Source: Nymphaea colorata (taxonomy: Eukaryota > Streptophyta > Magnoliopsida > Nymphaeales > Nymphaeaceae). From it: a stretch of 64,000 bases of DNA. Each line of letters opens with the position of its first letter. The stretch's first letter is position 1. The notes under the pieces are model-generated. The model was not told where the DNA came from. It ran no database searches and was given only the letters and a program-made list of their open reading frames with translations. The stretch spans positions 11,948,183 through 12,012,182 of the forward strand of contig NC_045148.1 of the NCBI RefSeq assembly GCF_008831285.2. The letters run 5' to 3'. Made by a program: the position numbers and the translations under genes. Below, in pieces: positions 1-12,400 of this stretch.

Positions 1-105
1 AAATAGGCTATGTAATTGAAGAAAATATATTAACTTTTCCCACCATGCATCATCTAAATTGCATTTTTTAATTTTTGAGCCTTCGCATTGTCATCACTTC
101 GATAA

Positions 106-456
106 AATTCCCAATTATTGTTCGTGACCATCAGTGTTAATGCATGTTTACTTGCTTACTTTTCATCATTACAATAATGGATACAAAATGAGTCTCAACA
201 ACCTTCAAAAGTGCTTATAAAATTCCCAATCATTGTTAGTGACCATCAGCGTTAATGCATGTTTTACTTGCTTAATTCTTTTCATCATTACAATAATGGA
301 TATAAAATGAGTCTCAGCAACCTTCAAAAGTTCTTATAAAATTCTCAATCATTGTTAGTGACCATCAGCGTTAATGCATGTTTTACTTGTTTAATTCTCT
401 TCATCATTACAATAATGGATACAAAATGAGTCTCAACAACCTTCAAAAGTGCTTAT
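106..456. repeat. 118-bp tandem repeat, three copies
   Basis: Three consecutive units (about 106-218, 219-337 and 338-456) share the order ATTCYCAAT.ATTGTT, GACCATCAG, TAATGCATGTTT, TTCATCATTACAATAATGGATA, AATGAGTCTCA, CAACCTTCAAAAG. Unit length is about 113-119 bp with few mismatches. The array abuts the point where the hAT transposase homology stops, so it probably formed within or beside that element. Confidence 0.85.
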
Positions 457-458
457 TG

Positions 459-1477
459 ATATAGCAAGAACATTTTGATGATTTACAACAAAATTTATGA
501 TGTTTTTAACATCATACTCAAGCTCTTCATCCATGAACACAATTTACAGGATTGACATCTTCATTTAATGGGCTACAAATACTTTTAAGTGCTAAATTTA
601 TGCTATGCGTCATACAAAGAGTCTAAAATATGTGATGGGATCAGTTGCCAAATTCATCCCGATATGACTTCAAGCCGAATTATTATTAATAATAATTTGC
701 ATAATAAGCAATAAAATTATTAGTGGCCGACCGTCTTTGTATATTTGTCTGCCCATTAGAAACTATAGAGACTCCATATTGTGTCCATAAAAATTTCTTA
801 TTCTTTAATAATTTTTGAATATTTGCTTTTTCTTCTATAAGGGTTACTATTCTCAACTTTTTACTATTCTCAACTTTTCTGAACTCAAAGGTGCATAACT
901 AGTTAAATTGCTATCAGCTAAACCCATAACGACATCTTCTTAATAAGGACTTCTAACTGCATTGAAAGGAAGTGAACTTGCAAAACAGAACCTCCCAATT
1001 CTTCTATCCATCTCTTTTCTCCCCATACTTCTGAATGCTTGTGCTATGGTTTTTGTAGGTCATATTCCCAAGCTCATCTTGTTTTTTTCTTTGGAACATC
1101 TTCATCTTCTTAAATTGCATAAAGTGGAACAAATATGTCACTTGATTTTGCTGAATTTCTTTTTTTGTTTCAGCTGCCTTTTTTTTTTCCAATTCCTTCC
1201 ATTCTTTATTGATATCTTTGCAACCTCTGATTCCACATCCTTTGAAGTTTGATCTGTAATAAATGTCTTAACATGCATATAGGAGCCAATAGACTGTTCA
1301 TTACTAAAATTGCAAGCAAAATTCGTATTCCCACAGACTAGCTTTTGTTGCTTTAGTCACATACCTTCAAAATGGTTGAGATGAATCTGTTTTAGTTGTG
1401 TCTGCTGCATTGACACTACCTCTAGAACTTACTATATTGTCACTTCTACTTGCAATCGTCTTGCTTTTATCGGCCAT
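459..1477 (-). pseudogene. decayed hAT-superfamily transposase (BED finger + DUF659-type)
   Basis: Read on the minus strand, broken frames follow the order of a plant hAT transposase. A start-like MADKSKTIASRSDN lies at 1477. A BED-finger remnant with CNFSNEQSIGSYMHVKTF lies near 1280-1350. RIGRFCFASSLPFNAVRSPY (about 950-1010) is followed by a stop and then DVVMGLADSNLTSYAPLSS. LLKNKKFLWTQYGVSIVSNG then TNIQRR (about 740-840) matches the GCSIMSDGWTDRRRR-type segment. CMTHSINLALKSI (about 580-620) matches the AAHCIDLMLEDI region, and YDVKNIINFVVNHQNVLAIS follows near 459-520. Several stops and frameshifts make it non-functional. The dimerisation-domain C-terminus is not seen; the triplicate repeat begins there. 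The identification rests on motif order from family knowledge. Confidence 0.75.
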
Positions 1478-1510
1478 TATACTCTATATTTGAAAAGCTA
1501 TAAGTGGAAT

Positions 1511-4458
1511 TGTCACACCCCGACATTTTGACACCCAAACATTTTTTTTTTCTAAACATAAAGCATCGAGGTGCGACTACACAACAGTTCAAAAGAGATG
1601 AGCCAAGCAATTCAAAACAATGGGGCGAACCTTCATTTATATAACCATTTTGTATATACAAACCACATCTATGTGTGTAACAAAAATGCCCCAACTATAT
1701 GATTGATGTCTATCCAAAAACAAGACATCAATACCAATAAACCAAGACGCGCGGGCACTAAACAAGAAAACAAAACCCAAAACCTCCCCAGTAGGATGTG
1801 AGTGAAGCCATCTGCTCAACCTGCTGCCTCGGGTCCGCCAAAACCTGAAAAAGAAAACAACTGAAGGCTCAGCCTTCGCAGTATGGCAACAAGCCAGGAA
1901 AATACCAAACCCTCTTAGATAGGGCTCAAATCAGAAAACAATTATCAAAATCATTCATCATTATGTCGTGTCAGAGCACGACACGTACAAGCCACTCAAT
2001 GGCCACAGTACACAATTTCAATCACATGCTTTCATATCAATCACATGCACATCAGTCACATACAATCATATACATTACATTTTCATTAACTTTAGTGAAT
2101 TAACAGTTCCTGTGGGTGCAACACATGCACGTGCACACCATAGGCGGCCTGCGCCGAGAGACAACCCCCGTGGTGGCCCATAATAGTATGGATCCATTTC
2201 ATCCGCTGCAGCGGTAGAGCACTCATCCATGGATGTGTGAATTCCAAGGAGAGATACTCAGCCTTCCCTAAGACACCCAGGTTGGGAAGGCGGGAGCCCA
2301 ACGCTCCAAGCACAACACACAACAGTACCCTGGGGCCTTGCACCGCCTGCGCTCCGAACAGGCGAGACCAATGACGAAAACGGGACATCTCCCAAACACA
2401 TAGCCACATCCCACTGGCCTCTCATCTCTTAATCATTTGTTATTATCATTAGAATAATTCATTCACAAACTGACTGGCTAGCTCATGAGGTTGATACACT
2501 CCACGAGTGCACTCACACCTCCAGTTGCCTCCACACAAGGTCTACACATAACACTAACAGTCATAGCTAACTGTTATACAGTATGGGTACAATTACCCTT
2601 CAATCCATTCATTTGCATTATTGCCCACAGCAATGAATATGCAACAAAACACAACGTTCGTATTAATTATCACATCAATCATATCTTTGAAAAACTTAGC
2701 CAAACCATAGAGAGTAGTCTCGATCTGCGATTGACTCGTAGCTGTCCTATGCAGTTATCATTCTATGATGCTTTCTAATGCATAATTGGGGTCGAGGAGA
2801 CACTCGACTCGATACCCCGCCTCATCTGTCAACAGATATCAATTCTAGCATGCACATGCAAATGCGTAACCTTTTCAAAACAACTACTAATAACCTTTCA
2901 AAACAATTTATATCGTATATCAACGCATGAACAAACATACATATACTCATTTACAAGACAATCAATCAAGTCACATCACAATCTTAGGATCCCATGATCC
3001 TAGGAGCACACAATCACCCATTTGCCCAAGCATGGATTTGCCTGGAATGTCGCCATACTTGTGGCGCGCTCACAAAACTCTTCAAAATTCCTTGAGCTTC
3101 GAACTCAAGGTCGACGGGACGAGCCCGGTGTACCTGCAGACATAAACAAAAGGTGAGGCTTCTACTAGATACCTAAACAATTCAAACAAATACAAAACAA
3201 AATCCTTGTGGCACGTGTCATTGCCTCAAGAGGGTGTCAACGGGTAGTGTCGACCAACAAGCTCTCCAAAAGACCTCCTCCTTACATCTCGACGTTGCCA
3301 CCAACATCAAGACCCAAAGTCATCAATCCATCCACCACTAATGCCTTTCTCGCAACTTTCTTTAATCAAGGCGTCAACCCCGAAGGCACATCCAACTTAC
3401 GTACACTTTCCTTACTTAACTCCAAGACGCACCCGTTCACAAAAACGTGTGCTACAAGCTCACTAAAACAGTCCTAAATCTTCCCCACAACCACACAATC
3501 TCTACCATGCTTCCCTATTACCTCGAAAATCAACATCATGCTTAAATGATCATTATAGGCATTAATCAACGCTTTCCAACATAATCCTAAACTTTTCCCC
3601 AAAAACAAAATCGCTAACATGCGTCCCAAAACATCAATTCTAAGCTCTAACATGCTCAAACAATAATTATACATGTTCTCATAGATAATATTCAATAATT
3701 GAAGCTCAAATAGGCCTTGCTCACCCCAATCTAAATGTCCAAACTGCTGTGATGCCTCCGACAGCCACCTCAAGCGTACAATCGGTCCCCAAATGGCAGA
3801 AATTGTGCCAAGCCGCCACCACCAACACCACCTAAACGCTGATATGAGGGGAAGAACGTGTTCCCCAAACTGGAATCCTAACAAACAAAGATGAAATCCA
3901 TGATAAAGAGTGCTCGGTTGAGGAAAATGGGAAAAAGCAATCAGGAAATGGGGAGAGAGAGCTCAAGTAGGGAGCGTGTGGGCAGGGAGAGGCACTGACA
4001 GAGAGAGACGGACAGAGAGAGGGTTCAGACAGAAATGGGAAAACGGCAGTGAGGGTGCGAGAGAGAGGGAGCTGACAAAGAGGGAAGAGTGCAGGCAGAG
4101 GAGAAAAGCACGAGAGAAAGAGGGTTGCGTAAGAGGGAGGTCGTGGGGTTGAGAGAGGAGACGGCAGAGACAGTGAGAGAGGGAGGAGGAGAAAAGGGGA
4201 GAAGAAGAAAGAAAGAAAGAAAGAAGATGGGGGCTTACCGGAGGACCGCCGTCCTCGCCGCCGCCTGCTCCACCTCCGTCTTCTCTTCTTCTTCCTTGCG
4301 CTGGCACGAGTGGCAACAGAGGGGGAGGGGTCTGTGAGGAAGACGCGGGAGAAGAGGGAAAGACGAGGGAGGAGAGGGCGTCGGGCTCACACGCGGGTGG
4401 AGCTCGGGTCCGGGTCTGGACCCTGACCCGACCCGACCTGCACATGCCGAGCGTTACA
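1511..4458 (-). mobile_element. ~3-kb TG/CA repeat, copy 1 (solo-LTR-like)
   Basis: The repeat begins TGTCACACCCCGAC and ends GAGCGTTACA, the same termini as three other copies in the window. It has a tract of purine-rich GAGAGAGGG at 3950-4220 and no integrase, RT or gag. On the minus strand it keeps AG|GTAAG-like (4234-4238), TCTGCAG|GTA (3134-3135), GTATG (3054-3058) and TTTTTCAG|GTT (1845-1846) signals. The left flank (GGAAT) and right flank (TCCTA) do not match, so unlike the other copies it lacks a visible target duplication. Length 2948 bp. The TG...CA ends and size suggest a solo LTR of a Gypsy element (Tekay/Del-like by general look). That clade is inference. Confidence 0.75.
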
Positions 4459-4960
4459 TCCTACCCTCCTTTGGGAGTGAGTGGTCCTCTGGCCCAAAAC
4501 CAGCTCTCTTCTTTGTATGTGAAATGACAAAGAAGAGCGAAAGAAAGTGATTTATTTGATATTATGGATGACTGGCTAAGGACAGACCATTCGCTTTTGT
4601 TGCTTGGTCTGGTCTATTGCTCTTTCTTTTATAATATAAAAATAGTAGAACTGTAGAACACTATACCATGAAGTTGGACATGTTCCTTTGTCACGATACA
4701 CTAAATGTCTATAAATTTAAAAGAAAACAGTACAATGTATCAAATATGACTTGTAAATAAGTAAAAAGTCAATATACGGAGAAAAAAATGCAGCACTAAC
4801 AGCACACAAACAGCACGATATGGATATAAATTATAAAGAAAACTAATATGCTAACAATATACAAACAGCATGACAAAGGTCCTAATCTGGCTGGCATAAG
4901 AAATCATTAATTTGCATATAAAATTAGGGCTTGAGGTATGCATATACATTAAAAAGAAGC
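4459..4960. other. intronic/intergenic stretch, nothing recognised
   Basis: AT-rich sequence between the solo LTR and the Copia scrap. No reading frame, RNA gene or clear repeat is seen. It probably belongs to the NAD synthetase intron that precedes the first visible exon. Confidence 0.5.
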
Positions 4961-5273
4961 TATGCTGTTGTGGCTCGGTCTAGTGCAAAGTCAGAGTACC
5001 GAGCCATGGCTCAAACTGCCACTGATCACTTGGGTTAGAGCCATGCTAGAAGGCCTTGGAATTCAGATAGAATTGCCTATAAAAATGCAATGTGATAATA
5101 AAGCGGCTACCTATATAGCCAATAACCCGGTCTTCCACGAACTGATTAAGCATATCGAAGTGGATTGTCACTATATTAGGGACTTAGTTCAAGCAGGGAT
5201 TGTATCTACTGAATATGTTGCTTCAAAAGATGAAGTTGCAGATATTTTTACCAACAACCATGATAAATGCTGA
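4961..5273 (+). pseudogene. Copia RNase H fragment (family A)
   Basis: Two frames joined by a frameshift give [20 protein letters not shown], then a segment with [29 protein letters not shown] and VASKDEVADIFT. These are the C-terminal RNase H motifs of Ty1/Copia polyproteins. The closest match in the window is the RNase H of the complete Copia at 8651-12988. There are no LTRs or upstream domains, so it is an orphan scrap. Confidence 0.85.
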
Positions 5274-6295
5274 TCAATGTCTCATGAGTGTGCAATGCTG
5301 GTGCAGGCATGACACTTATGTGTGTGTGTGTATTGTTTGTGTATGTCTGTGAAAAGTTACAAGTGGATCCTTTCATAGTTGCCTCTTATTGTAACAAAAA
5401 ACAACTTTAAAAAGCAAGAAGATAAAATGAAAATTTGCAATTTGGAAATGACAATAAGAGAGAGGTTTCAAACAAAAACATTAACAACCCTAACTCTTAA
5501 CCTCAGCATGCATTTCCTGCTGCAGCCAAGTGTATCTTTCTTCTGTCATCCTTTTTTTTCTTTCCTTTTTCTCCTCCTCTTTCCTCATCCCATTTTTTAT
5601 GTTTTATTTTTTTTGTGAGTACTGTTGTACTTGTACCCAAGCAGAACCTGCACCCACAGGTTGCACTCGCATCACAGCAATGTTGTTGTGGTATGGATCC
5701 CAAAATGGTGCGTCCATGTATCATAGATGCTGATACAATGATGGTACTATACATTTAAGTTGTTGATATCTTAAAGAGATCATGGTGTTTTTTTTTAATC
5801 ATCTTTTTGTGATATTATGATCAGAATTTTGTATGTTTAAAGTTTCAATACATTGGAAACCTTGGGCTGTTATAATTATAGTAAGAAGCAACAATGGAGA
5901 AGGCTTCAGACATGAAAAATGAGTCCCAAGTGGTGTTATAGGTAAGATATTGCTGAGTTTAAGCTGCTTTTTGCTTTATAGATTTGTTGATGGTTAAAAT
6001 GGTTAATGGGTCGACGAAGCCCTATTGACTATAGGATTTCATGATCACACTTCCCAGTTCCCTTCATCCTCCTTCTTGTCTGTGCTATTTCTCAGTTGGA
6101 TCTTCATTGGGACTACATTATACCATCAGCAAGTCAATCCTTGTAGTCCATAGCGTGCTATATAACTCTCTCCCCACGTTGATCTCTATTTTACTTTTTT
6201 CTGCATGTGTGCCTAATTCAACACTAGTTAGTTAATGCTCTATTTATAGTATCATTGGTTCGCAACATAATATTGGTTAACGCCTTTTTATAAAG
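5274..6295. other. intron sequence ahead of the first visible NAD synthetase exon
   Basis: A short GT-repeat (about 5317-5332) and a CT/T-rich tract (5540-5620) are present; otherwise no structure is recognised. The homologous protein continues upstream of the 6296 exon, but no preceding exon (expected to end near a TGKRPRYK-type sequence) could be found here. Confidence 0.6.
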
Positions 6296-6472
6296 GTTGA
6301 TGGTGGCTCAAATACTGAGAACCTGGCCTTGCAAAATATACAAGCTAGAGTACGAATGGTTGTATCATTTATGCTTGCATCTCTCATGCCTTGGGTTCAT
6401 AGTAAGTCTGGCTTCTATCTTGTCCTCGGAAGTTCAAATGTTGATGAAGCATTGCGTGGATACCTAACCAAG
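6296..6472 (+). CDS. NAD synthetase exon (VDGG...RGYLTK)
   Basis: The exon follows TTTTTATAAAG and ends AAG|GTATAA. It is 59 codons in phase 0, from [10 protein letters not shown] to RGYLTK. The synthetase core residues GSSNVDE are present. Confidence 0.93.
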
Positions 6473-9400
6473 GTATAAACATCTTTATTATTAACTATTT
6501 GTCTCTAACGTATTTAATGATGCTTTTTTATTTTTCATGATATCAGTCTGGCCTTCCTGGAAGTTAGTTGTCTGAGATTTTCTATTTATTTTGTGCAGTA
6601 TGATTGTAGCTCAGCTGATCTCAATCCAATAGGGAGTGTTAGTAAGGTTGATCTCCGTTCATTTCTTCGATGGGCTTCTGTTAATCTTGGATTTACATCC
6701 TTGGCCGAAGTTGAAGCAGCTCCTCCAACTGCGGAGTTGGAGCCCATTCGTGCAAATTATTCCCAGGTCCTTCTGCGCACTGATTTAGCTTACCTTTTGA
6801 ACTGCTACATTCCTATGGCATCTACCTTGAGATGAAAAGGAATGGTGTTTTTCTGCCTGATCAAACAATTATATTTTATATATTATGAACCTTCTGTTTT
6901 CACTTTTCAGATGCTTTCTTGTTCCTCTCACTTTAGAGTTATTGAAACTTTTTGAAGCATTATTGAAATAACTAAGGCTATTGTGAATTAGGGACATAGT
7001 TGTAATTTTCTTATTCAGCATTTGAGTGTCTTTGGCATTTAGAAATGTTTATAGACGACAAATTGCAGATTTCTATAAGAAAGCAGTAACACTTCTTACT
7101 GTTTTGTAGTATCCTTACACTTTTGGCCAAGGTACCTTCCTCTGTATATAAAATTGTATAACAGTCTCTATATTCCTTGTCAATAAGCGCTTACAGCTGT
7201 TACTGTTTTTTATCTTTACATTTTGGGCTATCTACCTTTCTTTGTGTATCAAATTATGTAACAATCTCGATACATTTCTAACAAAAAACCAATAAGGCAT
7301 TTTGGCTACTCAACTTTTCTTTTAGCAAATGACCTGGTCTGAAACTGAACCGAGTGTGTTTTGGTGGATCTCAACTTCCCATTTATCTGGCTCTGGTTTG
7401 CACCTTAAAAGGTTATGACTCTTCTATGATGCCCAGGTATATAAACCTCCTAAGAATTCTCAAAATCTTTGACACATAGGGTGTTACAATTCACTTTCAT
7501 TGAGGAAGACACATCCTCATGTTGGACCCAGGCCCAAGTATCAAACTTGACTCCGATATCAAGTCCAATGACCTGGTTCAGTCCAGGCATTTGAGTAAGT
7601 TTTGGACCAGGTCATAACAAATTTTATTGGTGTAAATGATGCAAGAAAAGTTGATGGGAACAGGCTTCAACAAATCCAGTATGCAGAGTAGGTTCACATG
7701 AATTGTCTGCATGCTCTCAAAGATCTAACTTAAGTAAAGCACACAAAATAATGGAACTGAGGCTGAATTCTTCAAAAGAAAAGCTTCAAAAACTTGAGAA
7801 GACAAGGAGGCATTACCTCTAAATGAATGCAGCAATTGACAAAGGAGCTAGCGTCGAGCTAGGTCCAATGTCTAGAATTCTAGCAATGCCAGCTCAAGCA
7901 GCCAAACATTGGCTGAGCAAATAGGAAAACAGGAAATTACCAATGTAAAAAAGAACAGTACAGAAAAGAAAACAGAAGTTTATGTTGTTCCCTTGTGCTT
8001 ACTTTGCACAGTGGTGTTATTCTACCGTCTGCTTTTCTCTTTGAGTCCAATTGCAGTGTTTATGCCCCCTTTAGTGTTACGTTGCCTCTAGCAGGGGCTA
8101 AAAGTTTACATTTTGGTAATGCACTAGGCCTGCTCTCAAGTACGCTTTTTGTTACCCGTTTTCTAATCCTTTTGTGTTAAAAGCTGATTATGTTTTCCTA
8201 ATCTCTCTTTCTGCTGCAAACTTAGCAACTTAAGCAAAAGTATTCTTGTGGGAATAGGGGACAGCTGTGTAGTCATAGAATTTTAAGAAGTCATTTAGAG
8301 ACATCCGATAAAATTGGAACGATATAGAGAAGATTAGCATGGCACCTGCGCAAAGATTGTAATATTTTGATGTATATCACCAAACCACCAGATGAAGTCT
8401 TGACGAGGCGCGAAAAGACGAGAAGAGGAACAAATTGCTCGAGAAGAGAGAGAGAAGAATAAAGGCCGTAGGCTTGGCACCTGCCCCTTGTCATTAATAT
8501 ATATTAATTTGTGTTACATGTAAATACACAAAACAACAATAAAAATTACAAGTATGCCACCGTTGTGGTCAAGATGGGTGGGGTCAGACTTGACCCGAAC
8601 CATATCTTAACAGACCCCTCAAGTTGTACATGAGGTTTGATCATGCACTTTGTTGAATAATATTTGTGTTAGGTGGTGTTTTTTGAATATTTAAAAGTTT
8701 AGGAACAACTCTTTACAAATTAGTGTTCTAGTTGTGGACTTCTTTTGTAATTTGTTATTTTACCCTATTCTCATTTAACATGGGATTAGGGCAGATTAGT
8801 GGATATGAAAAAGTTCTCTCTCTCTCTCGTTCTCTTCTCTTCTCTCCCTTGGCTGCACGCAACATGGTATCAGAGCATAACCTTTCTTGGGACTGAAACC
8901 TATCTCTCACCGTGATCATCCTCTTCCTCTTCTTCTGTTCTCGTGGAGAATTTTGAGGGCAAGACAGTTTGAACTCTCAAGCAAAAGATTAAAAACCCTA
9001 GATCGATGCGTTGTTGAAGTGGACGTGGATGAAGATTGGTTAAACATTCTTCAAGCTGGATGGAAGTCGCAGGTGTCTCCTTCACGTGGCAGAAGTTTTC
9101 TTTGGTGTCCCTGGTCACAGCTTGAATGGAAGTTGCTGGTATTTGCTGGATGTCGCAGGTGTCTCCTTGTGTCTGATGGATGTAGCAGGTGTTTTCTTCA
9201 AGTCGCAGAAGAGCATGGAAAGTTATGTGCAATGACCAGTTTTCTGTCAGCCGTGGATCTGCCCTAGTTTTCTGTCAGCCGTGGATCTGCCCTAGATGTT
9301 ATAAAGGGAATATATATATATTTTATCGCAGAAAACTCCTTATCATCTGCGTACGTTATAGTCTCTTCCTGCTGCATATACCAGTGTTGGAATCTACGTA

Positions 9401-12400
9401 CGTTATAGTCTCTTCCTGCTGCATATACCAGCGCTGGAATCTACGTACGTTATAGTCTTCCTGCTGCATATACACGTTCTGCCCTGCTGCATATATTAGT
9501 GTTGTCTGCGTAAGGCATAGTATCTTCCTGCTGCATATACTAGTTCTGCTCTGCTGCATATATTAGTGTTGGCTGTTTTTTTGTGGTGTTACAATGGAGC
9601 TTGGACAACAGTCTAATATGGGAGACAGTCCTAGGATTGAGTCTTATACTGAATACAAAGTGGTTGGGAATCCTTTCTTCTATGGTTCTACTGTGAAATT
9701 AGATGGTCACAACTATGAAATCTGGTCACAAATGTTTATGATGTCTGTAGTAGGGCATCGGAAAGACCACATCATTGAAGAAGATGAACCGAGTGTTAAA
9801 ACTGGGAAATATACCACATGGAAAGAAGATAATAGTATTGTTATGTCCTGGATCATGAACAGTGTGCAGACAGATATAGCTCCTACTCTTGCCTACTATA
9901 CGACTGCCAAACATATGTGGACGTTCTTGAGACAAACTTATTCTCATAACAAGAATGTCTCAAAAATTTTACAAGTTGAGGAAGAGTTACTCAAACTGCA
10001 GCAAGGTGAATTGGAACTATCTCAATACTTTGCTTCAGTTAAAGTTGCGTATGAACGATTGAAGGTTCTTCGACCTCCATGCCAGGCATGTTACAAGACA
10101 CATTTTGAGCAGACTATGGTGGCTAAGTTCTTAGCTGGTTTGTCCCCTAAGTATGAGGTAGCAAAAGTTCAGATGCTTACTGGAGCAGAAATTCCAGATC
10201 TTGCTGAGGCATATAATAGACTCAGTAGATTGGTTGTATCTCTCTCTCAGTCCCAGAGTGAGTCTCCTTCTGTAGCCTTAGCTATGTCTGGAGGGCGTGG
10301 ACAAGCCACTAGGGGTAGAGGCTCAGGTCGTGGTGTAGGGGGCAGAGGAAGATTTCAATGTACATTTTGTGGAAAATTGGGACATTTAGAAGATAGATGT
10401 TGGGACAAACATGGTAGACCGTCTTCTACTTCCCATGGTAGGGGATCTAGTACTTCAGGAGGCAGAGGGACCTTCTCTTCTCAGATTCTTGTAGGGTCTG
10501 CCCGAGCTGCTACACCACTTGGAGAGACTCCTTCCTCGATGAATTCTGAGAACTCTACAGTGACTATGAGTAAGGCAGAGTATGATCAGCTTATGGCTCA
10601 ACTATCTCTTCCTACCACGATGTCTACAGCTTCCTCCTCGGTCATGGTGGATTCCTCTTTATCTGTTGCTAGTACTTCCCATGAACCAGGTACTATGAGG
10701 ATTATTGATTCTAGGGCTTCGAAACACTTTTGCAGTCAGCCTCACGTATTTACTTCATTGCATCGTTTTCCACAGCCTCAACATGTTAGGCTTGCGAACG
10801 GAAAGCTTTCTCGATGTTAAACTTCCTGGTTCTGTCCTTCTTTCCCATGTTTTATATGCTCCAAAGTTTCCTGCTAACCTTTTATCTGTTACTCAGTTGA
10901 CGAAAGATTTGCATTGTAGAGCCATATTTGATCCTGGTTCATGTGTTTTTCAGGACTTACAAAATGAGAAGACGATTGGTGGCGGCCATGAGCGCAAGGG
11001 AGTGTACCTACTGTCGGAGCCAGTGGAGGGCGTGGCATCTATGGCTCTATCTACACCAACCCCATACCAGTGGCATCTCCGACTAGGCCATCCTTCATTA
11101 TCCAAGCTTCGTGGTGTTCTCCCTAATATTTCTGTGTCTGAGTCATTCCAGTGTGAGGCCTGTCAATTAGGCAAACACACTAGAAGTAGTTTGCCTTCCA
11201 GCAGTTTGTGTCAGCATTGTCAGTAACTTCTATTCCCTCCAGTCACCAACAAGCATTACTTGATCCTAGGTGGCGGCAGGCTATGCAGGATGAGATGGAG
11301 ACTCTAATGCAAAGGAGAACATGGGAATTGGTTGATCCTCCATCTGGTTGTGATGTTGTGGGCTCCAAATGGGTATTTACCATCAAGTACCTGTCTGATG
11401 GCTCAGTAGAGCGCTACCAAGCTCGTCTTGTAGCAAAAGGTTATACCCAAACATATGGGGTGGATTTCTTTGAGACTTTTTCTCCTGTGGCTAGGATGGG
11501 CACCATACGTCTTATTGTATCTGTTGCAGTACATTATGATTGGCCCTTATATCCGCTGGATGTCAAAAATGCCTTCTTATATGGGGATCTTGATGAGACT
11601 GTGTATATGCAGCAGCTTCCTGGCTTTGAACGTCAAGGAGAGTGTGGTAAGGTGTGCAGGCTTAAGAAAGCTATATATGGCTTAAAACAAAGTCCTCGTG
11701 CGTGGTTTCACAAATTCTCAGAAGTTGTGTTAAAATGTGACTTTAAGAGATCTCAACTGGACCATTCGTTATTCGTTATGAAAGGATCTAGAGGTACAGT
11801 TGTGTTAGTGGTGTATGTTGATGATATTGTTTTGGCAGGTGAATGTGAGTAGGAGGTAGCTCATACAAAGAAATTTCTACAACAACACTTTGTTACCAAA
11901 GATCTTGGCCAGCTACGCTACTTCCTTGGCATTGAAGTTGCTCGTAGTAAGGAAAGAGTTGTGTTATCACAAAGGAAGTATGTTCTTGATCTGTTACAGG
12001 ACACAGGGATGCTGGGAGCTAAACCTGCAACTCTTCCTATGAACCCATGGGTACATCTATATGATGATGACTCGGAAGAGATAGCTTCTCATGCCTACGG
12101 GTCGCTGATTGGTAAGCTTCTCTATGTGACAGTAACTCGGCCAGATATTAGCTTTGCTGTGGGAAAATTAAGACAATTCATGGAAAAACCAAGAAAATTA
12201 CATTGGGATGCAGCTATGTTAATTGTCAAGTATTTGAAGTCCTCCCCTAGCAAAGGCCTTTTCTTTAAAAAGGGTACATCTCTTGATGTTAAAGCTTATA
12301 GCGATGCAGATTATGCAGGCTCAGTTGATGATAGGAAGTCCACCACAGGGTTTTGTGTGTTTGTGGGAGAAAATCTCATCTTTTGGAGAAGTAAGAAGCA

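Noticed and set aside
106-456. CRISPR-like array
   Set aside because: It is three head-to-tail copies of a 118-bp unit with no unique spacers, in plant DNA.
2205-2232. tRNA gene suggested by GCGGTAGAGCA
   Set aside because: No B-box, acceptor stem or cloverleaf can be drawn around it.
3963-4445. 160-codon Ser/Leu/Pro-rich minus-strand frame, with similar long frames at 15458-16003, 15498-15965, 20871-21279 and 34101-34925
   Set aside because: These lie in the purine/pyrimidine-rich end of the ~3-kb repeats. The low-complexity GAGAGA/CTCTCT sequence lacks stops by composition, and the frames are not conserved in sequence or length among the four copies.
8290-8357. Functional U6 snRNA gene
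   Set aside because: The 3' half is missing, the 5' stem is degraded, and no plant upstream sequence element or TATA box precedes it.
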